Of a DNA stretch of 64,000 nt, positions 28,239 to 37,032 are shown in pieces. The position numbers and the translations under genes are program-made. A model generated the notes under the pieces. That model was not told the DNA's origin and searched no databases. It saw only the letters and a list, made by a program, of their open reading frames with translations. This DNA comes from Micromonospora olivasterospora (GTDB lineage: Bacteria; Actinomycetota; Actinomycetes; Mycobacteriales; Micromonosporaceae), in assembly GCF_007830265.1 (NCBI RefSeq), contig NZ_VLKE01000001.1, positions 1,922,001 to 1,986,000 of the forward strand. Reading direction: 5' to 3'. Within the stretch, counting starts at the first letter, position 1. Each line of letters begins with the position of its first letter.

Positions 28239-29690
28239 TCAGGGGCGACCCGACGGCCAGGGGGCGGCCGGCCCGGGGCCGTACCAGCCCGGCGGCCCGT
28301 AGCCGGTCGGGTGGGCGGGCGGCGGTGGCGGCGCGAGCACCACGGGGATCGGCACGACCGGGTCCTCCGGGGCGTCGACCGGCCGCTGCGACCCGTCCGG
28401 GAACCGCAGGTGGTAGCGCTGGCCGTCCCAGCGCCCGACCGGGGCCTGCGGGTCACGGCCGACGAAGAACGACCGGTACGCGGTGATCGCGTCCAGCAGC
28501 TCCCGTTCCTCCCGCGCCGTCCGTTCCCGGTCGGCCTGGCTGCGGTCCAGTCCCCGGCGCATCCCGTCCCGCAGCAGGGCGAGGCGGGTGGCCGAGAACT
28601 GGTATCCGCGCATCGCCTTCACCCCGGCGTCCCCGGCCACCCGCCGCGCCCAGGTACGGGCGGCGTGCCGCCGGCCGAGGCTGCCCAGCGCCGCCACCTC
28701 GGGCGGGGTGAGCCAGCCGGCCCGCACGTAGTCCGGCAGGGTGCGCTCGGTCAGCCGCCCCTCCCAGCCGCGCAGCCACACGGCCAGGCCGACCATGCCG
28801 AAGAAGATCGGCACCATCACACCGAGATACCCGTACAGGGCGATCACCGCCTGCCCGGTGGCCTGGGCCAGCGACGGCAGCAGGTTCCAGGTGCCGTGCA
28901 GCATCATCGCCACCAGCAGCCCGGCGATCGGGGCGAGGAACCGGACGCGCCGGTCGGCCGTACGGGCGGCGATGCCCAGCCCCACCCCGGTCATCGAGGT
29001 GAACAGCGGGTGGGCGAACCCGAACAGCAGGATCCGCACGATGAAGATGGCGATGACCTGCTGGGCCCCGGTCGCCGGGCCGTACTCGTCGACGCCGGAG
29101 CGGTAGCCGTAACCGCCGAGGTAGAGGATGTTCTCCACCATCGCGAAGCCGACCGCCGACAGCCCGCAGTAGACCAGGCCGTCGGTGATCCCCGACCACT
29201 CCCGGCGGCGGAAGACCAGCAGCAGGATCGGCCCGAGCGCCTTGGTCAGCTCCTCGATGAACGGGGCGACCAGCACCCCGGTGAGCGCGGCGGGCAGGTG
29301 CCAGTCGGCGAACCGGGCGGCGAAGAACTCGTTGACGGTCAGCGAGGCGGCGGTGGAGACGAACGCCCCCCAGGCGAAGCAGAAGACCAGGTACTTCAGC
29401 GGCTCCGGCTCGTACCGGTCGAGCCAGAGGAAGGCGGCGACCAGCACCGGCACCGGCAGGATGGCGGCGAGCACGCCGACGAGGAGCGCCTCCGGGCCGA
29501 GGTTCGAGCCGAGCACGAACAGCATGTAGACCGCGCAGGCCGCGATCAGCAGCACCACCAGGCCCAGCACCAGGATCCGCCGCCAGCCCAGCCGGCGCGG
29601 CGGCATCCTGTCGGCCCCGCCGGGCGGCGACGGGACGGGGGGCGCGGTCCACGGCGAGGCGGCGCCGCCGCCGGACGGAGTGTCGGCCAT
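28239..29690 (-). CDS. PrsW-family intramembrane metalloprotease
   Basis: 483 residues with about nine membrane segments. The PrsW motifs are present: APFIEELTK (EELTK at 146-150), AMVENILYL, and two membrane histidine motifs (FGFAHPLFTSMTG and MLHGTWNLLPS). PrsW proteases cut anti-sigma factors or process membrane proteins. The long cytoplasmic C-terminus (about 320-483) ends in a Pro-rich tail. I chose the ATG at 29690; the frame continues upstream without conserved residues. Confidence 0.88.
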   Translation of the reverse strand: MADTPSGGGAASPWTAPPVPSPPGGADRMPPRRLGWRRILVLGLVVLLIAACAVYMLFVLGSNLGPEALLVGVLAAILPVPVLVAAFLWLDRYEPEPLKYLVFCFAWGAFVSTAASLTVNEFFAARFADWHLPAALTGVLVAPFIEELTKALGPILLLVFRRREWSGITDGLVYCGLSAVGFAMVENILYLGGYGYRSGVDEYGPATGAQQVIAIFIVRILLFGFAHPLFTSMTGVGLGIAARTADRRVRFLAPIAGLLVAMMLHGTWNLLPSLAQATGQAVIALYGYLGVMVPIFFGMVGLAVWLRGWEGRLTERTLPDYVRAGWLTPPEVAALGSLGRRHAARTWARRVAGDAGVKAMRGYQFSATRLALLRDGMRRGLDRSQADRERTAREERELLDAITAYRSFFVGRDPQAPVGRWDGQRYHLRFPDGSQRPVDAPEDPVVPIPVVLAPPPPPAHPTGYGPPGWYGPGPAAPWPSGRP

Positions 29691-29756
29691 CCCGTCAGCG
29701 TAGTCACCCCCGACCGCCGGGTCCGGCCGCATCCGCCCGGCGGTATGCTGCCGGCA

Positions 29757-29866
29757 GGTCACGAGCGCCAGCGTGAAGCCCCGGCTTGCTGGCCGGCAAC
29801 CCTCGTCAAGTTCGCGGTGGGGTGCCCCGGGTGATGACCGGGCCCAGCCCCGTCCGGCGCTGGGCA
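29757..29866 (+). promoter_or_regulatory. SAM-IV riboswitch
   Basis: The leader contains the SAM-I/IV core (AGCCCCGGCTTGCTGGCCGG followed by CAACCCTC, then GCGGTGGGGTGCCCCGGGTG). Outer helix P1 pairs GGTCA (29757-29761) with TGACC. The extra 3' hairpin GCCCAGC/GCTGGGC at 29842-29865 marks the SAM-IV class, found mainly in actinomycetes. A -10-like TATGCT lies at 29744-29749, about 8 bases upstream. It should repress the downstream gene when SAM is plentiful. The expression platform probably involves the C/G-rich stretch 29866-29916 near the GGAGG. Confidence 0.9.
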
Positions 29867-29923
29867 AGCGCGGACCCCGTCCCGGTGCCCACCCCGGGGT
29901 CCCCGGACCTCGGAGGTAGGCCA

Positions 29924-31183
29924 GTGCCCGTCACCCTCGTATCCCCGCTGCCCCCGCTGCCGGCGCGGACCGCCCGGCCGCTCGACGTGCTCGGCGTGCC
30001 GGGCCAGGTCAACCTCGACCACGCCGCCAGCGCGCCGTGCGCGCGGGCCGCGGCCGACGCCGTGGCCGAGCTCCTGCCCTGGTACGCGAGCGTGCACCGC
30101 GGCGCCGGGGCGCTGTCGCGGCGCTGCACGCTGGAGTACGAGCGGGCGCGGCAGACGGTCGGGGACTTCTTCGGCGCCCGCGCGGGCGACCACGTGGTCT
30201 TCACCCGCAACACCACGGACGCGCTGAACCTGCTGGCCCGGGCCCTGCCCCCCGGGACCACGGTGGTCACCTTCGCCGGGGAGCACCACGCCAACCTGCT
30301 GCCCTGGCCGCGCGGCTCGGTGCGGCTGCCGGTGCCGGCCGCCGCGGGCGAGGCGGTCCGCGCCCTGGACGCCGCCCTGACCGAGCTGCGCCGGGGCACG
30401 CGGGCCGACCCGCCGGTGCTGGTCGCGGTGACCGGGGCGAGCAACGTGACCGGGGAGCGCTGGCCGGTGGCCGAGCTGGCCCTGGTGGCCCGCCGGCACG
30501 GCGCCCGGATCGCGGTCGACGCCGCCCAGCTCGCCCCGCACGCCCCGGTCGACGTGGCCGCGCTGGGCGTGGACTACCTGGCCGCCTCCGGGCACAAGCT
30601 GTACGCGCCGTTCGGGGCGGGGGTGCTGCTCGGCCGGGGCGACTGGCTCGACGCGGCCCCGCCCTACCTGGCGGGAGGCGGCGCCACCAGCCACGTCGGC
30701 GCGGCCACCCACGAGGTGCGCTGGGCCACCGGCCCGGCCCGGCACGAGGGCGGTACGCCCAACCTGCTCGGCGCGGTCGCCCTGGCGGCGGTGTGCGCGG
30801 CGCTGGCCGACGCGGACCGGGCCGAACTGCACGCCCACGAGCAGGCGCTGCTGGCCCGGCTTCGGGACGGCCTGGCCGCCCTGCCGCACGCGGTGGAGCT
30901 GCGCACCTTCGGCCCGGACGCGCCGCGGGTCGGCATCGTGTCGTTCGTCGTGGCCGGCCGGGACTCGGCCGAGGTGGCGGCGGAGCTGGCCGCGCGGCAC
31001 GACATCGGGGTCCGCGACGGGCTGTTCTGCGCCCACCCGCTGGCCCGGCGGCTGCTCGCCGAGGCCGCCGCCCGCAGCGGTCGCGCCGACCTGCCGCCGA
31101 CCGCCCTGCGGGCCAGCCTCGGGCTGGGCAGCACGACCGACGACGTGGACCGCCTGCTCGCCGCCCTCGCCGAGCTCCCGTGA
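29924..31183 (+). CDS. Class V aminotransferase-fold PLP enzyme, cysteine desulfurase-like
   Basis: 419 residues. The PLP lysine is K225 in ASGHKLYAPFG, and the fold signatures NLDHAASAPCARAA, FTRNTTDALNLL and AVDAAQLAPHAPVD match the cysteine desulfurase (SufS/Csd-like) group. Such enzymes release sulfur or related groups from cysteine-type substrates. The SAM-IV riboswitch in its leader ties it to sulfur amino-acid status, so a role in sulfur salvage or transfer is likely, but the substrate is not proven. The GTG at 29924 follows GGAGG. Confidence 0.85.
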   Translation: MPVTLVSPLPPLPARTARPLDVLGVPGQVNLDHAASAPCARAAADAVAELLPWYASVHRGAGALSRRCTLEYERARQTVGDFFGARAGDHVVFTRNTTDALNLLARALPPGTTVVTFAGEHHANLLPWPRGSVRLPVPAAAGEAVRALDAALTELRRGTRADPPVLVAVTGASNVTGERWPVAELALVARRHGARIAVDAAQLAPHAPVDVAALGVDYLAASGHKLYAPFGAGVLLGRGDWLDAAPPYLAGGGATSHVGAATHEVRWATGPARHEGGTPNLLGAVALAAVCAALADADRAELHAHEQALLARLRDGLAALPHAVELRTFGPDAPRVGIVSFVVAGRDSAEVAAELAARHDIGVRDGLFCAHPLARRLLAEAAARSGRADLPPTALRASLGLGSTTDDVDRLLAALAELP

Positions 31184-31187
31184 CCGC

Positions 31188-32441
31188 TCAGCCGAGGGCC
31201 GGTGCGGTGGGGGGCTGCGGGCCGGGCCTGCCCTCGGGCGCGCCCTCCTCCCGCTCCGGCCTGCCGAACGCCTGGCGGACCAGCCGGTTCGCCTCCTCCT
31301 GCTCGATGCCGGAGGCGACCATCAGGTCGCTGGCGGTCGTCCGCACCTGGGCGATCACCACGCTGCCCGAGAAGCCCACCCCCTGCCCGTACGCCCGGCC
31401 GGCCTCGCTGACGGCGCGCAGGGACCGCTCCCGGGCCCGCTGCGGCTCCGCCCCGACGGAGAACTCGTGCCGAAGCAGCCGGACGGACTCGGCGAGGTGG
31501 TTCACGGCGTCGGGCATCGAATCCGGCACCGGTTCCTCGTCCTCGATCAGGGTCACCGAACGCCGGATGAGCGTGCCGCTGTTGCGCATCGCCCGGTCGA
31601 TCGGGTCCGCCGCCTCCGCGTAGTGGGTCAGCTCGCTGCGCCGGTGCCAGCGGGCCGGGGAGAGGATGGTCGTCTCCTTGGCGCCCTCGATGGCCTCCGT
31701 GAAGGTGGCCAGTTCCTCCTTGTTCTCCCGGAGCCGTTCCAGCGCGCGCTGGGCGCGGCCGCGGTCCTGTTCGCGCAGGGCCTGGGCCGCGTTGTCGAGC
31801 TGGTCGGCGAGCAGGTCCAGCGCCGGCCGGGCGGCCCGATTGATCACGCGCAGCGGGTTCAACGGCAGCAGGATCGCCGTCACCACCAGCGCGATGCCGC
31901 CGCCGACGGCGGCGTCGACGAAGCGCGGGATCTCCAGGTTCTGCGTGGAGGGGCTGAGCGTGACGATCAGCACGGCGGTGGCGGCGGCCTGGATGACGAC
32001 GGCCACGCTGCCACCGAAGAAGATGGTCAACAGGATGGAGGCGGTCACCACGAGCCCGAGCTGCCAACTGCCGGTACCGAGGAAGTAGACCAGCCCGTCA
32101 CCGAGGAACACCCCGACCGCCACCCCGACGATCAGCTCGACGGTCCGGCGCAGCCGCTGGCCGATCGAGGCGGCCAGGGTGCCGACGGCCGAGATCGGGG
32201 CGAAGACCGGCTGCGCGTTGTTCAGGATGTAGTGGGACACCAGGTAGGCCAGGGCGGCGGCCAGCCCGGCCTGGACGGCGAGGCCGACCGACATCCGGAC
32301 GCGGTGCAGCCGGTCGTGCAGGGTGTCCCGGCCCCGGTTCCGCAGGTACGTCATGCCCTCGGCGATTCGCGCCGTATCGATGTCCTTGCCGTCGCGCTCC
32401 GAGGCGCGCCGCAGCAACGAAGGTCGCCGGTCCCGGGCCAT
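31188..32441 (-). CDS. FUSC-family membrane protein (aromatic-acid exporter-like)
   Basis: 417 residues. About six membrane segments lie between residues 45 and 190 (VGLAVQAGLAAALAYLVSHY, VELIVGVAVGVFLGDGLVYF, ALVVTAILLPLNPLRVI), followed by a long coiled-coil-like cytoplasmic domain of about 200 residues. The N-terminal half is a FUSC/ArAE module, found in exporters of aromatic acids. I chose the ATG at 32441 as start. It is divergent from the HD hydrolase gene, and its stop lies four bases from the convergent aminotransferase stop. Confidence 0.82.
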   Translation of the reverse strand: MARDRRPSLLRRASERDGKDIDTARIAEGMTYLRNRGRDTLHDRLHRVRMSVGLAVQAGLAAALAYLVSHYILNNAQPVFAPISAVGTLAASIGQRLRRTVELIVGVAVGVFLGDGLVYFLGTGSWQLGLVVTASILLTIFFGGSVAVVIQAAATAVLIVTLSPSTQNLEIPRFVDAAVGGGIALVVTAILLPLNPLRVINRAARPALDLLADQLDNAAQALREQDRGRAQRALERLRENKEELATFTEAIEGAKETTILSPARWHRRSELTHYAEAADPIDRAMRNSGTLIRRSVTLIEDEEPVPDSMPDAVNHLAESVRLLRHEFSVGAEPQRARERSLRAVSEAGRAYGQGVGFSGSVVIAQVRTTASDLMVASGIEQEEANRLVRQAFGRPEREEGAPEGRPGPQPPTAPALG

Positions 32442-32502
32442 GGCGGGGACTACCCGTACCGGAGGGGGTGAATCCTCGCGCGGGTGCGGCACACTCGGGC
32501 GG

Positions 32503-33138
32503 GTGACGGAGCTGATCGACCGGTGGCGGGCGGCGGCGCGGGGCGCGGGCGCGACCGACGGGCCGCTGCTGACCGAGGCCGGGGAAAGCCTGCTGACCCG
32601 CTGGCGGGAGCCCCACCGGCACTACCACACCCCCCGGCACCTGACCGCCGTGCTCGACGTCGTCGACGCGTACGCGGGCCTGGCCGACCGGCCGGACCTG
32701 GTCCGGCTCGCCGCCTGGTGCCACGACGCGGTCTACGACCCCCGCGCCCCGGGTGACGCCAACGAGCGGGACAGCGCCGACCTGGCCACGACGCTCCTGG
32801 CCGACCTGGGCCTGCCGGCGGGGGCGGTGGCCGAGGTACGCCGGCTGGTGCTGCTGACCGCCGGGCACGCGACCGCCGCCGGGGACGCCGACGGTGCGCT
32901 GCTCTGCGACGCGGACCTGGCCGTGCTGGCCGGCCCGCCCGAGGAGTACGACCGGTACGCGGCCGCCGTCCGCCGGGAGTACGCGCACGTGCCGGACCCG
33001 GACTTCCGCGCTGGCCGGGCCCGGGTGCTGCGGAACCTGCTGGCCCTGCCGGCCCTCTACCGCCTCCCCCCGCTGGCCACCACCTGGGCCCCCCGAGCCA
33101 GATCCAACCTGACCCGCGAACTAACCCACCTCACCTAA
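32503..33138 (+). CDS. HD-domain metal-dependent phosphohydrolase-like protein
   Basis: 211 residues. HYHTPRHLTAVLD, AAWCHDAVYDP (the HD motif), LTAGHATAAGD and LCDADLAVLAG supply the histidines and aspartates of an HD hydrolase. Homologues are annotated only as predicted metal-dependent HD hydrolases, and the natural substrate is unknown. The GTG start fits family length. Its stop codon sits inside ACCTAACCCC, where a long C-rich tract begins immediately. Confidence 0.85.
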   Translation: MTELIDRWRAAARGAGATDGPLLTEAGESLLTRWREPHRHYHTPRHLTAVLDVVDAYAGLADRPDLVRLAAWCHDAVYDPRAPGDANERDSADLATTLLADLGLPAGAVAEVRRLVLLTAGHATAAGDADGALLCDADLAVLAGPPEEYDRYAAAVRREYAHVPDPDFRAGRARVLRNLLALPALYRLPPLATTWAPRARSNLTRELTHLT

Positions 33139-33220
33139 CCCCCCACCCCACCCCGCGCCCCCACCCCACCCCCACCCCCACCCCCACCCCCACCCCCACC
33201 CCCACCCCACCCCCACCCCC
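33134..33220 (+). repeat. C-rich, G-poor CCCCCA tract behind the HD gene (element copy 1, part a)
   Basis: From the stop codon onward the coding strand is almost pure C and A in CCCCCA units. The transcript would be C-rich, G-poor and unstructured, as in Rho-loading (rut) sites. The same tract follows thrC at 48252-48331 on the other strand. Confidence 0.85.
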
Positions 33221-33292
33221 GCGATCTTGCACTTTTGGCCCCGACAAAAGTGTCCAACCGGGACAAAGTGAGGGCACAAAGTGCAAGATCGG
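33221..33292. repeat. Inverted-repeat element with GATCTTGCACTTT ends (copy 1, part b)
   Basis: GATCTTGCACTTT (33223-33235) and AAAGTGCAAGATC (33278-33290) are perfect 13-bp arms around 42 bases. The inner part contains GCCCCGAC next to the left arm. Copy 2 at 48176-48246 shares the arms and GCCCCGAC but differs elsewhere. Confidence 0.9.
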
Positions 33293-33299
33293 CGAGTGT

Positions 33300-33566
33300 C
33301 TAGGGGCGGGGGCGGGGGCGGGGGCGGGGGAGGTTCGCCGCGCGGAGCAGGCGGACCAGGTCACCGCTCGGCACCACCCTCGCGCCGAGCCACACCGCCA
33401 TGGCGTACCGCTCCGCGGGGATGTCGTAGTGGTCCCGGTCGAAGGCCCGCCGGGGCGCGCCGAGCGCCTCGGCGAAGGCGTGCAGCTCGGCGTACGAGAC
33501 GTAGCTGATCAGGTGGGACCAGAGCCGTCCACGCGCCGGCCAGGCGGGTCGGTCCAGGTACAGCAT
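33300..33566 (-). CDS. DUF4031 domain protein
   Basis: 88 residues. RGRLWSHLISYVSYAELHAF, HYDIPAERYAMAVWLGA and VPSGDLVRLLR match the short DUF4031 family of unknown function. The last residues (PRPRPRPRP) are encoded by a CCGCCC-type microsatellite that runs up to the inverted-repeat element, so the C-terminus seems to vary by slippage. An in-frame TTG at 33575 is an alternative start; I prefer the ATG. Confidence 0.78.
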   Translation of the reverse strand: MLYLDRPAWPARGRLWSHLISYVSYAELHAFAEALGAPRRAFDRDHYDIPAERYAMAVWLGARVVPSGDLVRLLRAANLPRPRPRPRP

Positions 33567-33601
33567 GGCCGCCAAGATAGCCGCCCGTTAGCCTCTTCCG
33601 C

Positions 33602-35002
33602 ATGGCCGGAACCCCCCTCCTCGATGACCTGCGCGCCGTGCTCGGCGACGCCGCCGTCCTGACCGATCCGGACCTGCTCCGCATGCACGAGCGGGACGAG
33701 GCCGACCTGTGCGCCTCGGGCACCCCGCTGGTGGTGGTCCGCCCGCGCAGCACCGAGGAGGTGGCCGCCGTGGTGCGGGCGGCGGCGCGGCACGGCGTAC
33801 CGGTGGTGCCGCAGGGGGCGCGGACCGGGCTGGCCGGCGCGGCGAACGCGGTGGACGGCGCGGTGGTGCTGAGCACCGTGGCAATGGACGCGATCCTGGA
33901 GATCGACCCGGTCAGCCGGATCGCGGTGGTCCAGCCCGGCGTGGTGAACGCGACCCTGGCCGGGGCGGTCCGCAGGCAGGGGCTGTACTACCCGCCGGAC
34001 CCGGGCTCCTGGGAGTCGTCCACCATCGGCGGCAACGTCTCCACCAACGCGGGCGGCATGTGCTGCGTCAAGTACGGCGTGACCACCGAGTACGTGCTCG
34101 GCCTGGAGGTGGTGCTCGCCTCCGGCGAGGTGCTGCGCACCGGCCGCCGCACCGCCAAGGGCGTCGCCGGGTACGACCTCACCCGGCTCTTCGTCGGCTC
34201 CGAGGGCACCCTCGGCGTGATCACCGAGATCACGGTCGCGCTGCGGCCGGCGCCGGAGGAGTCGCTGACCCTCGTCGCGGTCTTCGACTCGACGGCCGAG
34301 GCCGGTACGGCGGTGGCGGAGATCGCCGCCCGGGGGCTCACCCCGAGCCTGCTGGAACTGCTCGACCGGACGCACCTGGGGGCGATCGAGGCGTACCAGC
34401 CGATGGGGCTGCGCACGGACGCGCAGGCGCTGCTGCTCGCCGCCGTGGACACCGGGTCCCGGGCGGCCGAGGACCTGGCCCGGCTCGCCGAGGTCTGCGA
34501 GTCCGCCGGCGCGGACGAGGTGTACGCGGCCACCGACGCGGTGGAGGCGGCGGCGCTGTTGCAGGCCCGCCGGCTGGCCCACCCGGCGATGGAGAAGTTC
34601 GCCGCCGACGCGTACCCGGGCGGCAACGGCGGGCTGGTCATCGACGACGTGGCGGTGCCGCGGGGCTCGCTCGCCGCGCTGCTCGACGGGGTGGCCCGGA
34701 TCGCCGAGGAGTGCGCCGTGCCGATCGGGGTGGTCGGGCACGCTGGCGACGGCAACATGCACCCGAACATCGTGGTCGACCGGGCCGACCCGGCCAGCCT
34801 GGAACGCGGCCGGCGGGCCTTCGACGAGATCATGCGGCTCGGCCTGGAGCTGGGCGGCACCTGCACCGGCGAGCACGGGGTGGGGCTGCTCAAGCGGGAC
34901 TGGCTGGCCCGGGAGATCGGGCCCGTCGGGGTACGGGTGCACCAGGCGATCAAGGCGGCGCTGGACCCGGCGGGGCTGTTCAACCCCGGCAAGGTGCTCT
35001 GA
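33602..35002 (+). CDS. FAD-linked oxidase, GlcD/D-lactate dehydrogenase type
   Basis: 466 residues. An N-terminal FAD-binding PCMH domain (VVPQGARTGLAGAANAVDGA, WESSTIGGNVSTNAGGMCCV, FVGSEGTLGVITE) is followed by the C-terminal FAD-oxidase domain with VVGHAGDGNMHPNIV and GEHGVGLLKRDW, ending in DPAGLFNPGKVL. Such enzymes oxidise glycolate, D-lactate or D-2-hydroxyglutarate. No GlcE/GlcF partners are nearby, so a single-subunit D-lactate or 2-hydroxyacid dehydrogenase is more likely. Confidence 0.9.
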   Translation: MAGTPLLDDLRAVLGDAAVLTDPDLLRMHERDEADLCASGTPLVVVRPRSTEEVAAVVRAAARHGVPVVPQGARTGLAGAANAVDGAVVLSTVAMDAILEIDPVSRIAVVQPGVVNATLAGAVRRQGLYYPPDPGSWESSTIGGNVSTNAGGMCCVKYGVTTEYVLGLEVVLASGEVLRTGRRTAKGVAGYDLTRLFVGSEGTLGVITEITVALRPAPEESLTLVAVFDSTAEAGTAVAEIAARGLTPSLLELLDRTHLGAIEAYQPMGLRTDAQALLLAAVDTGSRAAEDLARLAEVCESAGADEVYAATDAVEAAALLQARRLAHPAMEKFAADAYPGGNGGLVIDDVAVPRGSLAALLDGVARIAEECAVPIGVVGHAGDGNMHPNIVVDRADPASLERGRRAFDEIMRLGLELGGTCTGEHGVGLLKRDWLAREIGPVGVRVHQAIKAALDPAGLFNPGKVL

Positions 35003-35009
35003 GCGACAC

Positions 35010-35147
35010 GCGACGAGCGGCCACCGCGGGCCGGGGACCGGCGGGACCGGTCAGCGCGACGAGCGGCCACCGCGGGCCGGGGACCGGCGGGACCGGTCAG
35101 CGCGACGAGCGGCCACCCCGGGCCGGGGACCGGCGGGACCGCTCAGC
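35010..35147. repeat. Three tandem 46-bp repeats between convergent genes
   Basis: GCGACGAGCGG recurs at 35010, 35056 and 35102, and GCGACGACGG follows at 35148. The unit is 46 bp, the first two copies are nearly identical, and the third has two changes. The last copy overlaps the glpD stop codon, so the array may have grown by duplication of the glpD 3' end. Confidence 0.9.
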
Positions 35148-36969
35148 GCGACGACGGCAGGGCGGGGTCGCCGTCCGCGCCCCGGTCCGCCGCGAAGCCC
35201 CGCACGTCGGGGGCGCCGAGCCGGGCCGCGTCGGCGGCGGCGTCGTCCGGCATCAACTGGGACTGCCGCTCCGCCTCCACCCGGGCCCGGTAGTGCGCGA
35301 CCTCCCGCGCCCGGGTCGCGGCGTCCCAGCCGAGCACCGCACCCATCAGCTCCGCGGCGTGCTCCGCCGACTCCAGCCCGCGGTGGGCGGTCTCGAAGGA
35401 GATCCGGGTACGCCGGGTCAGCACGTCCTCCAGGTGCAGGGCCCCCTCCGCGCGGGCCGCGTACGTCACCTCGGCCGCCAGATACTCCGGCGCCCCGGCC
35501 AGCGGGGACGCGAGCAGCGGGTCCGCCTCGACCAGCGCCAGCAGGTCGAGGGTGAGGGTGCCGTACCGCTCCAGCAGGTGCTCGACCACCCCGACCGGCA
35601 CCCCGTGCCGCCGGGCCAGGTCGGCCCGGTCCCGCCACATCGCGGCGTACCCGTCGGCGCCGAGCAGCGGCAGGTCGGCCGTGCGGGACGGGCGCACCCC
35701 GCCGAGCCGGCGGGCCGCCCGGTCGACCACGTCGGAGGCCATCACCCGGTACGTCGTGTACTTGCCCCCGGCGACCAGCAGCAGCCCGAGCATCGGCTCG
35801 ACCACGGCGTGCTCCCGGGACAGCTTGGAGGTGGAGTCGGCCTCGCCGGACAGCAGCGGCCGGAGCCCCGCGTACACGCCCTCGATGTCGGCGGTGGTGA
35901 GCGGCCGGTCGAGCACGGTGTTGACCTGCTCCAGCAGGTATGCGATGTCGCGCGCCGACGCGGCCGGGTGCGACCGGTCGAGTCGCCAGTCGGTGTCGGT
36001 GGTGCCGATGATCCAGTGCCCGCCCCACGGGATCACGAAGAGCACGCTGGTGGCGGTGCGCAGGATCAGCCCCGCCTCGCCGGTGATCGCCGAGCGGGGC
36101 ACCACGAGGTGCACCCCCTTGGACGCCCGGACCCGCAACCCCGGGCGCAGCCCGACGTCGTTGAGCATCCGGGACATGTCGTCGCTCCACACCCCGGTCG
36201 CGGCGATGACGGTGCGGGCGCGTACTTCGAACTCGGCGTCGGGCGAGCCGGCTGGCGCCTCCAGGTCTCGGACGCGGATTCCGGTCACCTCCCGGGCCTG
36301 CCGGATCAGCCCCACGGCGCGGGCGCTGTTGACCACGGTCGCGCCGAGGCTGGCCGCCGTGCGGGCCAGGGTGACCACCAGCCGGGCGTCGTCGACCTGC
36401 CCGTCGTAGTAGCGGATCGCCCCGGCCAGGATGTCGGCGCGCAGGCTGGGGAAGACCCGCCGCGCGCCCTCCCGGGTCAGGTGCCGGTGCAGCGGCATCC
36501 CCCGCCCGCCCCCGAACAGCCCGGCGAACGCGTCGTACGTCGCCACGCCAAGGCCGTAGTAGGAGCGGCGGAACACCCGGCCCGGCAACTCCCGGGCACC
36601 CCGGCCGGCGGGCAGCGGGACGAGGATCGGCACGGGCCGGACCAGGTGCGGGGCGAGCCGGGTGGCGAGCAGCCCCCGCTCGGTCAGCGCCTCGTGGACC
36701 AGGTGGAACTCCAACTGCTCCAGGTAGCGCAGGCCGCCGTGGATGAGCTTGCTGGACCGGCTGGACGTGCCGGCGGCGTAGTCCCGGGCCTCGACCAGGG
36801 CCACCTTGAGCCCCCGGGAGGCGGCGTCCAGGGCCGCTCCGGCGCCGGTGACGCCACCGCCGATGACCAGGACGTCGAACCGCTCGGCGCGCAGTCGCCG
36901 CAGGTCGGCGGCGCGGCGCGCCGGGGAGAGCTGACCGGCTACGGCTCGGGACACGTTCGGGTCACGCAC
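35143..36969 (-). CDS. glpD: Aerobic glycerol-3-phosphate dehydrogenase
   Basis: 608 residues. The FAD-binding motif DVLVIGGGVTGAGAALDAAS is at about 32-51, KLIHGGLRYLEQLEFHLV is the GlpD signature, and a C-terminal helical domain follows (about 440-580). It oxidises glycerol-3-phosphate to dihydroxyacetone phosphate and passes electrons to quinones at the membrane. I chose the GTG at 36969 (MRDPNVSRAVAGQLSP). The open frame continues for another 996 codons upstream, but that is antisense shadow of the subtilase gene. No glpF or glpK is seen nearby. Confidence 0.92.
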   Translation of the reverse strand: MRDPNVSRAVAGQLSPARRAADLRRLRAERFDVLVIGGGVTGAGAALDAASRGLKVALVEARDYAAGTSSRSSKLIHGGLRYLEQLEFHLVHEALTERGLLATRLAPHLVRPVPILVPLPAGRGARELPGRVFRRSYYGLGVATYDAFAGLFGGGRGMPLHRHLTREGARRVFPSLRADILAGAIRYYDGQVDDARLVVTLARTAASLGATVVNSARAVGLIRQAREVTGIRVRDLEAPAGSPDAEFEVRARTVIAATGVWSDDMSRMLNDVGLRPGLRVRASKGVHLVVPRSAITGEAGLILRTATSVLFVIPWGGHWIIGTTDTDWRLDRSHPAASARDIAYLLEQVNTVLDRPLTTADIEGVYAGLRPLLSGEADSTSKLSREHAVVEPMLGLLLVAGGKYTTYRVMASDVVDRAARRLGGVRPSRTADLPLLGADGYAAMWRDRADLARRHGVPVGVVEHLLERYGTLTLDLLALVEADPLLASPLAGAPEYLAAEVTYAARAEGALHLEDVLTRRTRISFETAHRGLESAEHAAELMGAVLGWDAATRAREVAHYRARVEAERQSQLMPDDAAADAARLGAPDVRGFAADRGADGDPALPSSR

Positions 36970-37032
36970 CCGTCCACCGTAACCGTCGCGGCCGCCGGAC
37001 GGGAGGTCGCGAACCCGCCGTACTGTCTGGGA

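Noticed and set aside
33131..33292. Origin or telomere-like sequence in the C-rich tract
   Set aside because: No DnaA boxes or partition genes are nearby, and the second copy behind thrC shows it is a dispersed gene-end element.
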